The translations under genes and the position numbers were made by a program. Shown piece by piece: positions 1 through 12,106 of a stretch of 64,000 bases of DNA. Numbering within the stretch: the first letter of the stretch is position 1; the number at the start of each line of letters is the position of its first letter. Origin of the DNA: Neonectria sp. B-13 (lineage: Eukaryota; Ascomycota; Sordariomycetes; Hypocreales; Nectriaceae); assembly GCA_002682825.1 (NCBI GenBank), contig NOKP01000050.1, forward strand, positions 109,640-173,639, written 5' to 3'. Below the pieces are notes generated by a model. The model searched no databases. It was not told where the DNA came from and saw nothing but the letters and a program-made list of their open reading frames with translations.

Positions 1-359
1 ACTCCATACCATATAGAATGATCTACAATAATGATCCACAACACCAAGAGCTGCAATACCGACGGAATGGTCTCCGCTCCCGGATCCAACGTCTCGTCGG
101 GATGCATGTCTTGAACAACACAAAGGCGGTCACCACTCAAGCACCCCTTGTACGTATCACGGCCGGTCACCCCACCCCCCACCGAGAATCTCCGGTAAGC
201 CACCGTAGCTCGACCAAGGCAATGTGCAGTTTGGACGGCAAAGTGCATGACTGTTTTGGTGTTTCGGCATCAGGCAGCAATGGGTCAATGCATTTCCGGC
301 CGGCAGACAAGCAACTCATGGGTCCCTGTATCGTGTATGACAGGAAACAATTTGGGATC
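1..359. other. Intergenic, no gene seen
   Basis: This stretch lies downstream of the MFS permease stop codon. Open frames here overlap one another on both strands and none shows a domain, a signal peptide or plausible splice sites. It probably holds the permease 3' untranslated region and spacer. Confidence 0.5.
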
Positions 360-2142
360 CTAAATGGTGTATCTAAAAAATGTAGCATTATCACCCTTGC
401 CACGCTCTGCCATCATTTCCTCCGCGGTATACTCTGACGGGCTCTTGTATTCTCGGTCTCTCCGGGCATTCTCCCGTCGAAGGTAAGTCGTCATAAAGAT
501 AGAACCTATCACCGACACAGTGAGGAACCCAATGATAGCTGCGTGTCCGGGGTAGAATTGAGGCGAGTGCTTGGACTGGAACATGAAGCCAGCAATCATT
601 CCACCCAGATTTCCGAAGCCTTAATCGAGTTAGTCCAACCACTCTTACGTACTCTTTATGCAGGGATTGGGCTTACCGATGTGCATCGCAATACCGACTC
701 CTCGCTTGACAGAGCCGCCTATGTTGTTGCCGTTCCAAGCCACACCCTGGGGAACGTTCGGGAAGACACCGGCTGCAGCCAGGAAACAACCGACGTATTT
801 CACCGTGTTATTGTGGGTGGCAATGAGCATGACGAAGCCAACGATGCTGTAAAATCAATTGAGCGCCTGCGTCAAAAATGAGAGGGAGAAACTTACGACA
901 GTAACCCGAAGCCAATCATGTACATTCCACGTTGGCCGTGGCGATCGGCTACGTAGCCGCCGGCAACGCAGACTGCGCAAGCGACGACGTAAGGTGGGAC
1001 AGTCATGAGCTGGGCTGTTTCACTGCTGTAGCCCAACGTGCGGACGATGGTAGGAAGAAACAGGGAGTAGGAGTACAAAGGGGTGTAGATGCCAATGGTG
1101 ATGAACTGGACGATATTGTCAGCGAGAAGCACATGCAATAAGACTTCCGGAGTACATCTTACCATGTGTACCCAAATCTTCCAATCTTTAAGGGCATCCC
1201 AGAAATATTTCATGTCGAACTCGTCGGCTAACGCAGATCTGTCCTGCTCCAGCCGGCGAGTGACCTCTTCTTTCTCTGCGATGGTGAGGAATTTGGCCGT
1301 AGAAGGATAATCATTCATGACGAAAAATGCGGCAAAGGCTGTACAGATGATTTTTCAGCATTCAGTCGTCATTTCATCAGGGAGTTGCTGCGAGTTGAGA
1401 GCCTGACGTACCAACAATGAGCGTTACGAGTCCCTCGAGGATAAAGATCCAAGCCCAGCCCGGCTTGCCGCCAACTCCGTCCATCTCCACGATGCCCCTA
1501 GAAAGAAGGCCACCGAAAGCACCAGCAGCGGTTGCTGCAGAGAAGAAAATCGCCATCCGGAAACCGCACTCGTGGCGACGGTACCAGAGGGTGATACTGA
1601 TGGAACGGTCAGACCACTACGAAAGTGCGGAGCGGAAGGGAGGTCATAGATACTTACTAATAGTTGATACCTGGAAAGAGGCCACCCTCGGCCAGACCAA
1701 GAGCCATTCGGCATGCCAAGAGGCCGGAATAGTTGGTAACAAGACCCATGAGAGTACAAACAATGCCCCAGACAATCATGATGCATGGGATCCAGACTGA
1801 GGGGCGGAATTTCTTCATGGCCAAGTTGGAAGGAATCTCGGAGGCGATGTAGAATGGGAAGAAGACAGCCAACACTACATTGTAGTTGAGGCCCACCAGA
1901 CCTAGGTCGGCCTCGATTCCGGCCAAGCGGGCATTGCCAATGTTGGTTCGGTCCAAGAAAGACAGCAGGTACAACAAGGAGAGGAAGGGGATCAACGTCC
2001 AGTCAATCTTCCTCAAAAGTTTCTTGGTCGAGACTTGATCGAAACCACTCCTGTCTGGATCGCTCGAGTACTCCACCTCGATACCGTCGCCGGCCGTGGG
2101 GATGCCGCCATGTTCCTTTTTCTGGATTTCGTCGGGCATCAT
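360..2142 (-). CDS. MFS transporter, anion:cation symporter (Dal5/Tna1-like)
   Basis: A 494-aa plasma-membrane permease of the allantoate/nicotinate (Dal5/Tna1) type in the major facilitator superfamily, expected to import a small organic anion. Six exons join in phase: 2142-1658, 1596-1412, 1338-1163, 1105-897, 846-677 and 619-360, with introns of 56-73 nt. The N-terminus is acidic and hydrophilic; the first helix carries LSFLDRTNIGNARLAG, the hallmark of the family. Later exons give further hydrophobic segments and a GGYVADRHGQRG loop. The C-terminal tail is charged. Two ATGs sit in tandem (2142 and 2139); upstream in-frame codons have no ATG, so 2142 is the likely start. The substrate cannot be read from sequence. 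It has no obvious partner gene beside it. Confidence 0.9.
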
Positions 2143-3765
2143 GGTTCCAAGTCTGAGATAAGACAAGGAGGGAAGTTGGGTGGAGGGAGAGCACAGGCCC
2201 AAAGGAACGAAGAATGAGGATGAGATCTATCAAGAAGCACAGTGGGCTTTGTTCGGATTTGGCGTGAGCGGACAAAAAAGGTCTGAGAATACCGAAGGGG
2301 ATAGATACTGGGACGAAAGAGCTGGAAGAAGGGGAGAGCGGGGTACACTTATAGTTGTCTAGATAGCCAACCTTTATAGACTAAAGAGCAAGTGGCATGC
2401 AGATGTCTCCCTCTCTACAGACATGGCACATTGACCATAACGATACATGCGTATACATGTGGGTGTGGGGAAGCATTGGAACGCGAGTAAGTGATCGCCT
2501 GGGCACCTGAGAAGGCGCTACTAGTTTGGCTTTCCCCGGACTTGCCACCCCTGTACTCCGTACGCCTGTATGGCTTGGTGCGGGGGAATTTGATGCTTTG
2601 GTCTTCTCCATGGGCTTCAAGTCATGGGGCAAGGATTCGTGGGTCTGGGGAGGCTGTGATGACAGGTTAATCGGTAGTGTGCTGGACATGTTGCCTCTAG
2701 GAACTGTGGAGGCCTCAACCGAAACCGACGGAGTGGACGGAGAAGAGCCCCTCCCGAGGCCCCGAAAAACATCGTCCTCCAACCGTAGTTGGCGCTACTC
2801 CGTACGGATAGATTACAGCAAGCAGGAACTCAACACGGCCCCCGCTCGGTCCGCCGGCCCCAACCTTGCCTGTTCTGAGCTTCGGCAGACCTCTCCCCCA
2901 GATTCTTAACCAATGCCACGTCGCGACACCTTGACCATTTTCTTCCCGTCTGCTAGGTCGACGCCATCAAATGACCCCTACCCGTCCCCACTCCGTTGGT
3001 GCCGTGTTGGCGTGGTCCGAGCCGGGCCCACTCTTCCCGAGAATCTCAAAACGGTCCGGTCAGCCCCTTTGACGCGTATGAAAGCCGAGTCCCAAGATCG
3101 TTCGGCTTGTCGACAAGCAGCCGTTACCTGCCATACCTAGGCGACACTTGCTGCTCCTGCTGCTGCTTGTGATGACTTGTGGCGTGTTTCTAATCATGAC
3201 CAAAGCGAGCACACGCTAATTATTGGCGCTAAGCACTGGGGAGCGTCAACTATATCAATGGATGCGTTAGCCAGAGTAGGTCGATTGATTCAAAAACCAA
3301 AGCTCTCCATCGCCCATGACAGTGACAACACTTACTAAGTCTTCTGTGACTATACTCCTCGATGTGACCACATCCATCTATATACGTCCTTCATATTCTC
3401 ACGAAAATCACCAAGTTCACGAGACCTCCCGATTAGAGGGCATATTTACGCCTCTCAAGCGATGAGTCAGGGTTGACCAAGGCTTGTTTTGACGCAAGGT
3501 CAATCAAAAGAGCGTAGACAACTGACAGGAACGTGAAATTATGAAAATTCCAACCACGTTTGTAGGCTGGGAACGCCAGTCCAGATTTCTACTCTAACCA
3601 GCTTGGTTGCCGAGAACTCGGCTTCCAACTTAGGTGTTTGGTAATGACAGGACTGCGGTACGTAGATCTCAAGTCTCGGTCGAGTGTATCCGTTCATACT
3701 GGGCAACTCAAACAGGGTGAACAACTGGCCATTTCCCACTTCCTCCATCCCGCCCCGTAGTACGA
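2143..3765. other. Intergenic promoter/spacer region
   Basis: About 1.6 kb between the permease start and the end of the next minus-strand gene. It should contain the permease promoter. Open frames around 2381-3140 are on both strands, composition driven and without recognisable domains. I see no gene or repeat. Confidence 0.45.
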
Positions 3766-4486
3766 CTACTTGGTACACGGATCTTCCGAGGCCTCAATGG
3801 AAAATCCATCGTAGGCCAGGAGACTGCCACCTTGGGGATCAAGAGTTGCGCGGTGGGTGATTGGGTCCTTTGCCACGGTGAACAAGGTCTGAAAGCTGAA
3901 CTTTTGTTAGAATAATACATCGCGAGCAGAGCATATGCCCTCTAATTCCGAGCATTTCACAAAACTTACTAAGTTGTAGAACAATTGCCATCGGCGGTGG
4001 TGATTGACTGCATGACGCCGTAGACATGGAACGTCTTTTCCGTTGCCGACTCTTCGGCCACGACAGTCTTGTTGGGAAAGTGCTTGGGCGTCGTCAGCGA
4101 GCGTGTTTAGCCGTGGGGTTACTCATGACGTGTGAACTCACATTCCATTGAACCGAACCATCAACGGGTAACATGGCCGCCCTAGAACGCAGGATGGCGT
4201 CTGCTCCTGTAGCCACGTTACCCAAGACGATCAAACTCCCGTTGGGGGCAAAGAAATCGGTGTAGCTGGATGTTGTCGTCGGATCCTCATTGTTTCTCAA
4301 CAACCTGCGTAAAAGACACTGTCAGCTTCTGGAAGTTACTCATGTCTAGCTTCTTGTAACTTACTCAAAATACCAAGGACCGAAATCAGGGTCAACGCGG
4401 CAGCTGGGGGAGTAATCTACCATGGAGATTGCTTGAGAAGTCCCAAACATAAAGCCGAACAGTAGGGGCAAAGTATGACGCTTCAT
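3766..4486 (-). CDS. Secreted SnoaL/NTF2-like small protein
   Basis: Four exons give about 170 aa. The start at 4486 is an ATG followed by a typical signal peptide (MKRHTLPLLFGFMFGTSQA), so the product is probably secreted. The mature part has two acidic/aromatic blocks, a segment reading YTDFFAPNGSLIV, and a C-terminal stretch (YDGFSIEASEDPCTK) ending at 3766. This spacing of short alpha and beta blocks is what secreted fungal SnoaL/NTF2-fold proteins look like. Introns lie near 4300-4355, 4085-4140 and 3900-3970, all with GTAAGT/GTGAGT-type donors. Two cysteines in the mature protein might pair. The function is unknown; the fold assignment is an inference from pattern, not from a search. 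Confidence 0.65.
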
Positions 4487-5718
4487 TTTGATGGTAGAAA
4501 AACGGTGCTGGATCTATATTATGATTTGGTGATCTGGAACCCAAACCAGAACAGCATGCCATTGCTGGTTGGTTTTATAAGATCTCACCGTCGGTCAAAA
4601 GTACTCACCTCGGGGTTTACGGACCCGTGAGAGTCCCGGTATCCCTAGCAATCTCCCATCATAACACGCGTTCATCAACTTAGAGTTCGTTCTAAAACAC
4701 AAACTTGTGATGCTACCAACAATATTTGTCATCTCGTGTAGATGAATGTGCTTCCAATAACAGCCCTTATCTCCGGTGTGCTCGACACTTCATGCTTATT
4801 TACTAGCGTCGGCTCACATCCGTGGCTTACCGCTCCATAATGGGCGTCTGTGCTTCGATGGCTTTGGCGACTGACGTGGCGTCCGAGGCTTCGGGCATAC
4901 TGCGCCTCTGCTAGCGTGTAGTAACTGACTAGGACCGGGATGCAGCTCAGAGATCATCAATATACTACTCTCAACCATGGCGCGACTTGCCTATTTTGGA
5001 AATTTCAAACAGAGCATCCAAGGCGAAGACCCTTTACCTTCCGCATTGGTTTTGTACGAGTAAAGATGCGAGAGTAAGAGAGCCAAATACATAAAGAACC
5101 CCAGTGGTTGGGAGTCCGCCCTCCAGGGACAAAAATGCCGAGCCGGGACAAATCAGTCATTATTGGTGTTGTTCTTGCACTAAATAATTTAAAAGTCACG
5201 TCAGAGAGTCCACTGACCAGGGGCCAAAGAGATGAAAAGACAACCGGGGTCGCAGAGAAATTTGGTCTCAGTACAGAGATCATGCTGGAATTACGTCAAC
5301 TGTCACATTCAGAATATAAATCATGATAGCACTTTTCAAGATGCCAAGAAACCACGCAATACTATGTGACGCGGCCTCCTTCCCGGAGTTAAAAGCTGTC
5401 TTCAATAACGATATTATTGGGGGGAAGCATAAATAGCTCTCGGGAGAGGTGAATGTCCTCTGAACTGGTGAGGAACTGTACTCAATTGTAGAGCCTTGTA
5501 CATGAATCATCCAAAAGTTAGTCTACGGTCAAGACACAGTCAAAGCTATAAGAGGAAGCGTAAGTAGTTGTCCTAGCCATCACTTGGCACTATATACGCG
5601 GGAACCAGTTGCTGCGCAATGCCAAGATAGTTGAGAAGGCCCTCTTCAGCAAGCAGGTCTTACTTAAGAGCCAACTTTTCCTCAAACTAAAGGTGAAATC
5701 GCCGATGTTATTATAAAT
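4487..5718. other. Intergenic region
   Basis: About 1.2 kb between two minus-strand genes. Open frames at 5005-5510 carry no start context, splice structure or domain that I can recognise. The part near 4490-4700 should be the promoter of the secreted SnoaL-like protein gene. Confidence 0.4.
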
Positions 5719-7006
5719 CTAGTGATCAATCACAGCCTCATTAGCAGGACCGAACCTGTTTCCATGAGGCTTGCTCTTATCAATGATAATTCGCAACTCT
5801 GCCTGCTCCTCCTCCGTGAGAACGATGTCCCTAGATGCCCAATTTTCCTCTAGGCGCTTAGGCTTAATCGTGCCAGGAATAGCAATCATCCCCTGGGCAG
5901 CAACCCAAGCAAGGGCAATCTGGGCCAAAGTGCACCCTTTTCGGGCTGCCAGTTTCTTAAGTTCTTCCACAATCGCCAAATTCTTGTAAAAGTTTTCTCC
6001 CTGAAACTTAGGCGCTACATATTAACTCGACGTTAGAATGCCATGATTTATATACTGTAGTAGGTCGTAGGGATGGTGGGCAAGTGACAACTTACAGGTG
6101 CGACGGAAATCATCTGGCGCAAAGTCATCAGGACTCTTGTACTGGAAGTCATCAACCAGTACCCCGTGGCCAAGGGGGCTGTATGCAACAAATGTCACGC
6201 CCAGCTCTTTGCAGGTGTCGATCACGCCATTCGTCTCATGTAATGTCTCAAACGCAGAGTACTCTGACTGGACGGCGTCGATCTTGGCGACTAACATTTG
6301 GGGACCAGGTATCAGTAGCGAGACTTAAAGGTGGCGAACTTTCTTCTCTTACTTGAATTTGCTTTGCGAAGTGTTTTGGCAGAGCATTCCGACAGACCGA
6401 TGTATTTAGTCTTGCCTTCCTTACGAAGTTGATCGAGGGCGCCAATGGACTCCTCGAGTGGCGTATCTAATTAGATACTGTCAGATAACCGTAGCAATAG
6501 GGTTGCGCCTCAGTGAACATACCGGGATCCATTCGATGTAGGTAATAAAGGTCCGGCGCGAACCCGAGTCTCTCAATCGTCCCTTCGATGTACTCCTTGA
6601 TATGAGACGCCGAGTTGGTGACGCGTCCTCCTCCCCCAAAGATATCGAAGCCACACTTTGAGGCGACTGCAAATACGTAGTGAGTTTCAAGTTGCTTCTG
6701 TAGTGCGTTTGGTACTTACGGAAAACCTTGTCGCGAACATTGTGCTTTCTGATGAAGTCGCCGAGCAGCTTCTCGTTGACTCCCGCTTGGTAGACAACCT
6801 AATGTCGTCAGAGTCGGTTTCAAGAAACTAGATGTTGACAAACGTACAGCTGTATCCCAAAATGTGCATCCCAGCTCGATAGCCTTGAGAAGGACAGGCT
6901 CGGCTTCCTCCAAGCTCAGGTTGGTCCCCATGCCAGAGTTGATGCCCATGGCACCGAAGCCAGGGGTGTTAACCTCAATGTCGGCAAAGGGAAGTGTCTT
7001 GACCAT
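5719..7006 (-). CDS. Aldo/keto reductase
   Basis: A cytosolic NAD(P)H-dependent oxidoreductase of the aldo/keto reductase superfamily, most like the AKR13/YakC group. Exons run 7006-6848, 6798-6720, 6666-6523, then about 6466-6352, about 6297-6100 and about 6015-5719. The catalytic tetrad is visible: Asp in CTFWDTA, Tyr in VVYQAG, Lys in ASKCGF and His in YYLHRMDP. The middle has IGLSECSA and YSPLGHG, and the C-terminal cofactor-binding stretch is [16 protein letters not shown]. Length (about 330 aa) fits the family. The gene is divergent from the Zn2Cys6 factor at 7978, with about 970 bp between starts, so co-regulation is possible but unproven. Substrate unknown. Confidence 0.9.
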
Positions 7007-7977
7007 TTTTGCGTCTTCAATTTAATTGAGGGTTGGGAAAGCTTGGCGGATGGCGTCAAATATATTAAGTTTGCTAGGATATATCCCGGGGAGAGTGCTC
7101 CCGAGATGTTAAATAGGTTCGATTATCTTGTGATGACGATTGATTCTCTCTTTCCGAGCGGCTGTAAGCCGCCTAATGCCGCCTTAAGTCCATGGTGCGG
7201 TTTTAAGAGGCACGGTCGCTCCTTTTGACTCGTTGAGCCCTATCTAGGGCCTCAATGACCTCCAAAGCGTAAATTGGAGTGGGGCCGGGAAGTGGGCACG
7301 GTTAGATGCCTTAGCGTTATCCTGGGTTGCCACGTTCCTGCACGACAGGGGAGACCAGAAAGAGCCTCCCTAGGGTTCTTGGAGGCCGTCACGGAGGAAA
7401 ACTAGCGCACGAATGATCCCTGAGCAGAAGAGATGATACTTTATCCGGACTGCCTATTCCAAATAAAACACAAAAGGTCGAAGGATGGAAGATGGAACGA
7501 TTATGCCCGCCCGGCCGATTAACATGTGTTATAGAGCCGACTGTGGACTGGCAGCTTAACTTCCCTGCCTCTGAAATACGAATATGGGCACGCTAGCTAC
7601 CCATGTTTTCGCTGGTCAATCATGCGGGTAGGGTCTTTAAACAAACCTCTTTGGTTACAATTGGAGTGAAATTCGTCATCCTCAGTTGACTCAAACTCAA
7701 AATCACGATTTTCCCTGTGCCGTAGCCGTAACATGCATCATCAATTCAAACTGTGAGACCGATCCGCCGCGGTCACGTGTCTTGAACGAGAAATAAGGAA
7801 CCCGGACCTGCTATAGGGTAGCAAGCTTGCACTCTGTAGCACTTGGTAATTTATCTGGCCTTAATCAAACCCCGCTTCTCAGCTCAAGATCTTCCCCGGT
7901 TATTGGACCACATTCTATGTCCGTTTGACGGGCACCGGAACAATCTGCCATACTGTTCTGGCCCAGAAGGATACATC
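7007..7977. other. Divergent promoter region, AKR and Zn2Cys6 gene
   Basis: About 970 bp separate the starts of the aldo/keto reductase (leftward) and the zinc-cluster factor (rightward). CGG-type triplets occur (for example near 7769-7775), as is common in ascomycete promoters, but I cannot single out a convincing paired Zn2Cys6 site by eye. No gene is evident. Confidence 0.4.
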
Positions 7978-10557
7978 ATGAGCGAAAGAGAGGCAAAGCG
8001 CATCCGCCAGGCCTGTCAAAACTGCAGGTATCCTCACCTACCTCCGCATCCGACTCCCAGAGATACAGGTCGGTCTAACCATGGAACCCTCATGTAGGCG
8101 AAAGAAGACGCGGTGCTCCGGCGAGCGGCCCACCTGCGCATTCTGCGCTCGACTCGAGCAAGCGTGTACCTATGAAGATTTCTCCTTCTCCGTTGATGGA
8201 GAACGCCCACACCTGCCTCGTGAACAGCATCAACCCCAAACAACATACTCTGACGCAACAAGGTCTGCATCAATAGATGCTGGCTCTACGAGTTCGGTTC
8301 GTAGCATGATCCCTCCATCGTCCCTTTTTCCGTGTGAAGAATACATACTGAGCAGCCTGATCACAGCAAGATGTAGCCTTGTCCGCTAGAGTTGCTATGC
8401 TCGAGTCCCAACTGAACTTGCTGAATAACACCGGAAGGGGGTACGTCTTATTTATCGGGCATGAGACTCCGAATGAGATGAGAGCAGGCTTACTGACATA
8501 TTGCTACTGACAGAAACCTTTTCCTTCCTATGGGTGGGCCCCGAATCCAGCAGAGCACTTGGAGAACGCCATCTACCTCAGCGTCGTCACAGTTGTATGG
8601 CCCTCCCCCACACCTTCTCCGGTCGCGAAGTAGTGGGATTACCGCTACATCGCGTCAATATCACAAGCTGTCATTTCATGCAAGCGGCTCATATCTCTTC
8701 CTTAGCCCCAGCTAACCAGATCAACTCAACGTCATAGGTTCACGTCGCTACCGTCACCAGCAGTACTTGAGTCCTTGACGGACACCTACTTTCAGTACTG
8801 CCATAGCCAACCGTATTTCTACTTTACGGAAGAAAGCTTCCGACGACGCCTCTTGGCAAACGCCTTGCCTAGCTGGCTCCTGCTGGCATTTGTGGCGACA
8901 GCTTGCAGGTTTTCTGAAGACCCGTTCTTCCAAGGACGCCATGAAGAAGCAGTCGAAAGCTATGCGGATACAGGATGGAGTGAGATTCACGAAAAAGTGT
9001 TCAGCCAGGATGATTTTATGAATGTACACACAGTCCAGGCGGTTAATATGCTGGCTGTCATAGACTTCACGGGTGAGTCTCCGCAGTCCGTCCTTGACCG
9101 ACACTTCTCCTTCCCACTGGTTCCTCGAACCCCACACTTGAAATTCCATGTACCGTGGGCTAATCGTAAATCATTGACATGGGGGTAGCCGGGAAGAACC
9201 AGCGCGGCTGGGTAAAAATAGGTCTTTCCGTCCGCTTCGCAGAAGCACTGAATCTATCCTCCGAGCCCGATCCCGCCCTACCAATGTGGCTACAGGCGGA
9301 ACATCGCTGGACTTTCTGGTCCGTCTACCTCCTGGATCGTCTGGTTTCTTGCAGCCCCCAGCACAAACCAGCTATCCAGGACACTGATTGCACCCTGGAC
9401 CTACCACGGCAGCATACAGGATCGCAACACGCAGATGGGCACCGCACAAGGGTCAAGCTAGTATCGTTGCACAACATGACCAACAGTGCTGCAGAAATTG
9501 ACCAAGCTGGACATTTGATTCTCGTGGCATCCGCCCTGGGGCGGGTTCAGAAATACAGCTTGAGGTCAGCTGGATCCCAACATGCCTACCCTCCGTGGGA
9601 CTTCCGCAGTGAGTTCGCATCCATCAATACCACCCTCATGACATTTGAGTCGCATTCGTCGCTCGTTTGGGCCAGGATCGATACTGTTTTAGACGAAACA
9701 AGCTTGGTAGCCGCGGAAAACGGCACGACAGCGGAGACCATGGGTATTCTATGCTTTTCTCACGCTCTCTACTTCACCTGCCAATGCATACTCAACCACC
9801 CGTTTCTGACCCATCGGGCCCTCTCATCGCAGAAAGAAGCCGTGCCGTTTTCCTTTGCTCGGTCTACACTTCTGGCAAGCCGCGAAAATGCCGTCAAGCT
9901 AACACTGTTATTGCAATACTTATTAAGGAAGCGGGTTTGTCTCACGAGCTTTTTGGGGTACAGCGCCGTGTGCGCCGGTGTTATCCATCGTTTGTTCATG
10001 AGGGATTGCGATGTTACGATCCAAGAAACTTCTCGTCGAATGTACGAGTTGACACTCCAATTCCTTCGCGAGGCTCCTGTCCGCTGGCAGAACTACCGCC
10101 GAATGGTTTGTGTTCCCCAGCGCATGAACACTAGGCACTCCTGCTGACTTCGACCTTGAACTGCATACAGGAAGAATCGTTATCAGCCTTTGACCCAGAA
10201 CCAGAGGCGACAGCATCTCTAGTCAACCCTACCTCCCTCGCACAGATAACATCCCATCCAAATGCGGAGGAGATGTGCAGTCTTCTCGACTACTCTTGGA
10301 TGTCAGACCAAGCCGCGAAGGCGACAAAAGCCTCGAGCAGTACATCACAGACAGCACCACCGCCGCCACCACAAGACACGCATTTACAAGACTGGACTTC
10401 TGTCTCGACGGTGGATTCTTCTGATAATCAATCTGCGGGGCTTGACCAACCTTTCAATGTCGATATGGATGCCATACTTGCCATGGGTCTAGATCTTGAC
10501 GAGTTGAGTCGTGTGAACAGAAATACGGGTGGCTCCAGTGACTGGTCTCAGCTGTAG
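7978..10557 (+). CDS. Zn2Cys6 fungal transcription factor
   Basis: A nuclear zinc-cluster activator. Exon 1 (7978-8027) and exon 2 (from 8098) join in phase inside the DNA-binding domain, giving CQNCRRKKTRC and then CAFCARLEQACTYE, so all six cysteines are present within the first 50 residues. A short linker segment (VAMLESQLNLLNN) follows, which is a usual dimerisation element. The middle homology domain (Fungal_trans) spans roughly 8740-10110, with EHRWTFWSVYLLDRLVS near its centre. The C-terminus is poly-proline and acidic (NVDMDAILAMGLDLDELS), fitting an activation region. Introns are clear at 8028-8097, about 9073-9182 and about 10106-10170; the exon pattern between 8335 and 8740 is less certain. 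Target genes are not deducible; the divergent reductase is a candidate. Confidence 0.88.
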
Positions 10558-11055
10558 ATTCAAATTATGATGTCTTTGAGATGATAAATTCAATTATTGT
10601 GTACTGCAGCTTCGCATTTACGTCTTGACGCAGATTTGTGCCCTTAACCTCCTGTCGGAGCAACATTTCAGCCAGGATTTCCTCGCTTCATCCTCCTACC
10701 GCCAGCACCACCCTGATATCCCGGCTGATCTTCAACGCGAGCGCCCTTTCATGTACGACAATACCCCGGGCCGTGAGCGAGGCGCAGGGCGGTACAAGTC
10801 AACCAAAGGCGCTCGTGATTGAAATCTGAATACAAGGCCGTGGAAGCCATACTATTGCGCTGGATCAGTACTCGATGGTAATCGCCGACCTTCTGGGCTG
10901 CTTCGAGAAAGGGTAGGCGAAGGAGACGGAACCTGAATCGGACATGACGAAAATGGTTCACTTGGGTCTTTGAATAGTGTATCAGTATCTACAGTCAAGC
11001 TCGCACTCATGAATCTGCACGGCCCCAGTCCCATTTTGAATACAGCAATGGGACC
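10558..11055. other. Intergenic spacer
   Basis: This holds the 3' end of the zinc-cluster gene and spacer. Short open frames on both strands overlap each other, and none is recognisable. A small gene relic begins at 11056. Confidence 0.4.
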
Positions 11056-11330
11056 CTAGCTCTCCGTAGTGTCATGCTTGTGAGCTAAGACCTCCAGGTC
11101 CGCTTCGTACGGACTGTGTGGAGACGGCAGAATCAGCTTGCCGGCCGTCACTGCAGCTCGGTCTCCATGTTGGATACCCACGGTGAGTAACTTTAAGCCC
11201 TTAGCTAACATGTCGCTGGTCTTGCTCAGCTCAGAATACGTCATACATCGCCCGATATCAGACTGAACCCGCGCCTCTCGGAGTCTCGGTGGCCAAGCTT
11301 CCCTCACCCCGATTAAGTGGGGACGGCCCG
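11056..11330 (-). pseudogene. Relic of an AMP-binding acyl-CoA synthetase
   Basis: An isolated minus-strand stretch reads CMTYSELSKTSDMLAKGL and then GIQHGDRAAVTAGK. It matches the early core of AMP-dependent synthetases (usual pattern: TY.EL...S..LA.GL...G...GDRVA). The rest of such an enzyme (about 500 residues, including the STGTTG-type loop) is absent on either side. I read it as a leftover piece of an adenylating enzyme gene. The match covers only about 45 residues, so chance similarity is not excluded. Confidence 0.5.
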
Positions 11331-12106
11331 GACTTTGTGTGTGGGCACGGAATGGCATAATGATCCCCATGAAGCCAGAGAGCCAACCAGGCCGACCCAT
11401 TGCTAGGCACATAAAGTCGAACGGGCAAGGGAACGTACTATTCACTGCCCTTGTCTAACTCAAAGATGCTTAAAAGTTAGTAGTAGAGACAGGGTGGGCA
11501 TTACCGACTTGGATTAAACCTTACGACTTAATATTTACGGAGTGTCGATGTGACAGATCGTCAGGACGGAAAGTTTTCAACTCGTGTTCATACAATTGCA
11601 GGTGTTAATGAATCCTCGACATTGAGGACAAGATAGGTGTTACGGAGTCGGGCAAAAAATAAACCGAAATATGTTCGGGACGCCAAGTAGGCTATGTAAT
11701 GCGGCCAAAGCCTGGAGTTGAGACCCTTTGATTTCTGGACAGTGGGCTTAGGAGGCGCGGCAAACTTAGTACCATGATTACGGTAAATTCATCAGCAACA
11801 CGATCTCAAGTCCATACATGGATAAGTAAAGTTTGTTCCATCCTAGAGGGTAATTACCGCCAACTCCAAGCAAGGTACTGGGGAGCCTGGTGACGATTGT
11901 GTTCTTTGCGTAGAGTTTAAGCACGGGTCACGGTTGTTTCAGCGTATATTGGATGTTGAGGCAAATAGAAACGATGCAACGACAGAACTTGTCATGATTC
12001 TCTATAAAGATGGTGTAGCCTCTCGGCATCAATTTTCCATTTACAACTCACCACACTGCACTTCATACTCAACACTTCACCAGAACCTCTTCAAACGTTT
12101 GAAGAA
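11331..12106. other. Intergenic, upstream of tannase gene
   Basis: About 780 bp with no supported gene. The last 110 bp include a TATA-like element at 12003 and a C/T/A-rich leader before the tannase start codon. Confidence 0.45.
12003..12009 (+). promoter_or_regulatory. Candidate TATA element for tannase gene
   Basis: TATAAAG lies about 100 bp before the ATG at 12107, a usual distance for an ascomycete core promoter with a short leader. No other evidence supports it. Confidence 0.4.

Noticed and set aside
18..437. 139-codon plus-strand frame at the window start
   Set aside because: It overlaps the last exon of the MFS permease on the other strand and shows no protein-like features.
2526..3140. 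Long plus-strand frames of 127 and 75 codons
   Set aside because: No domain, no splice partners, and overlapping open frames on the other strand; likely GC-driven chance frames in a promoter region.
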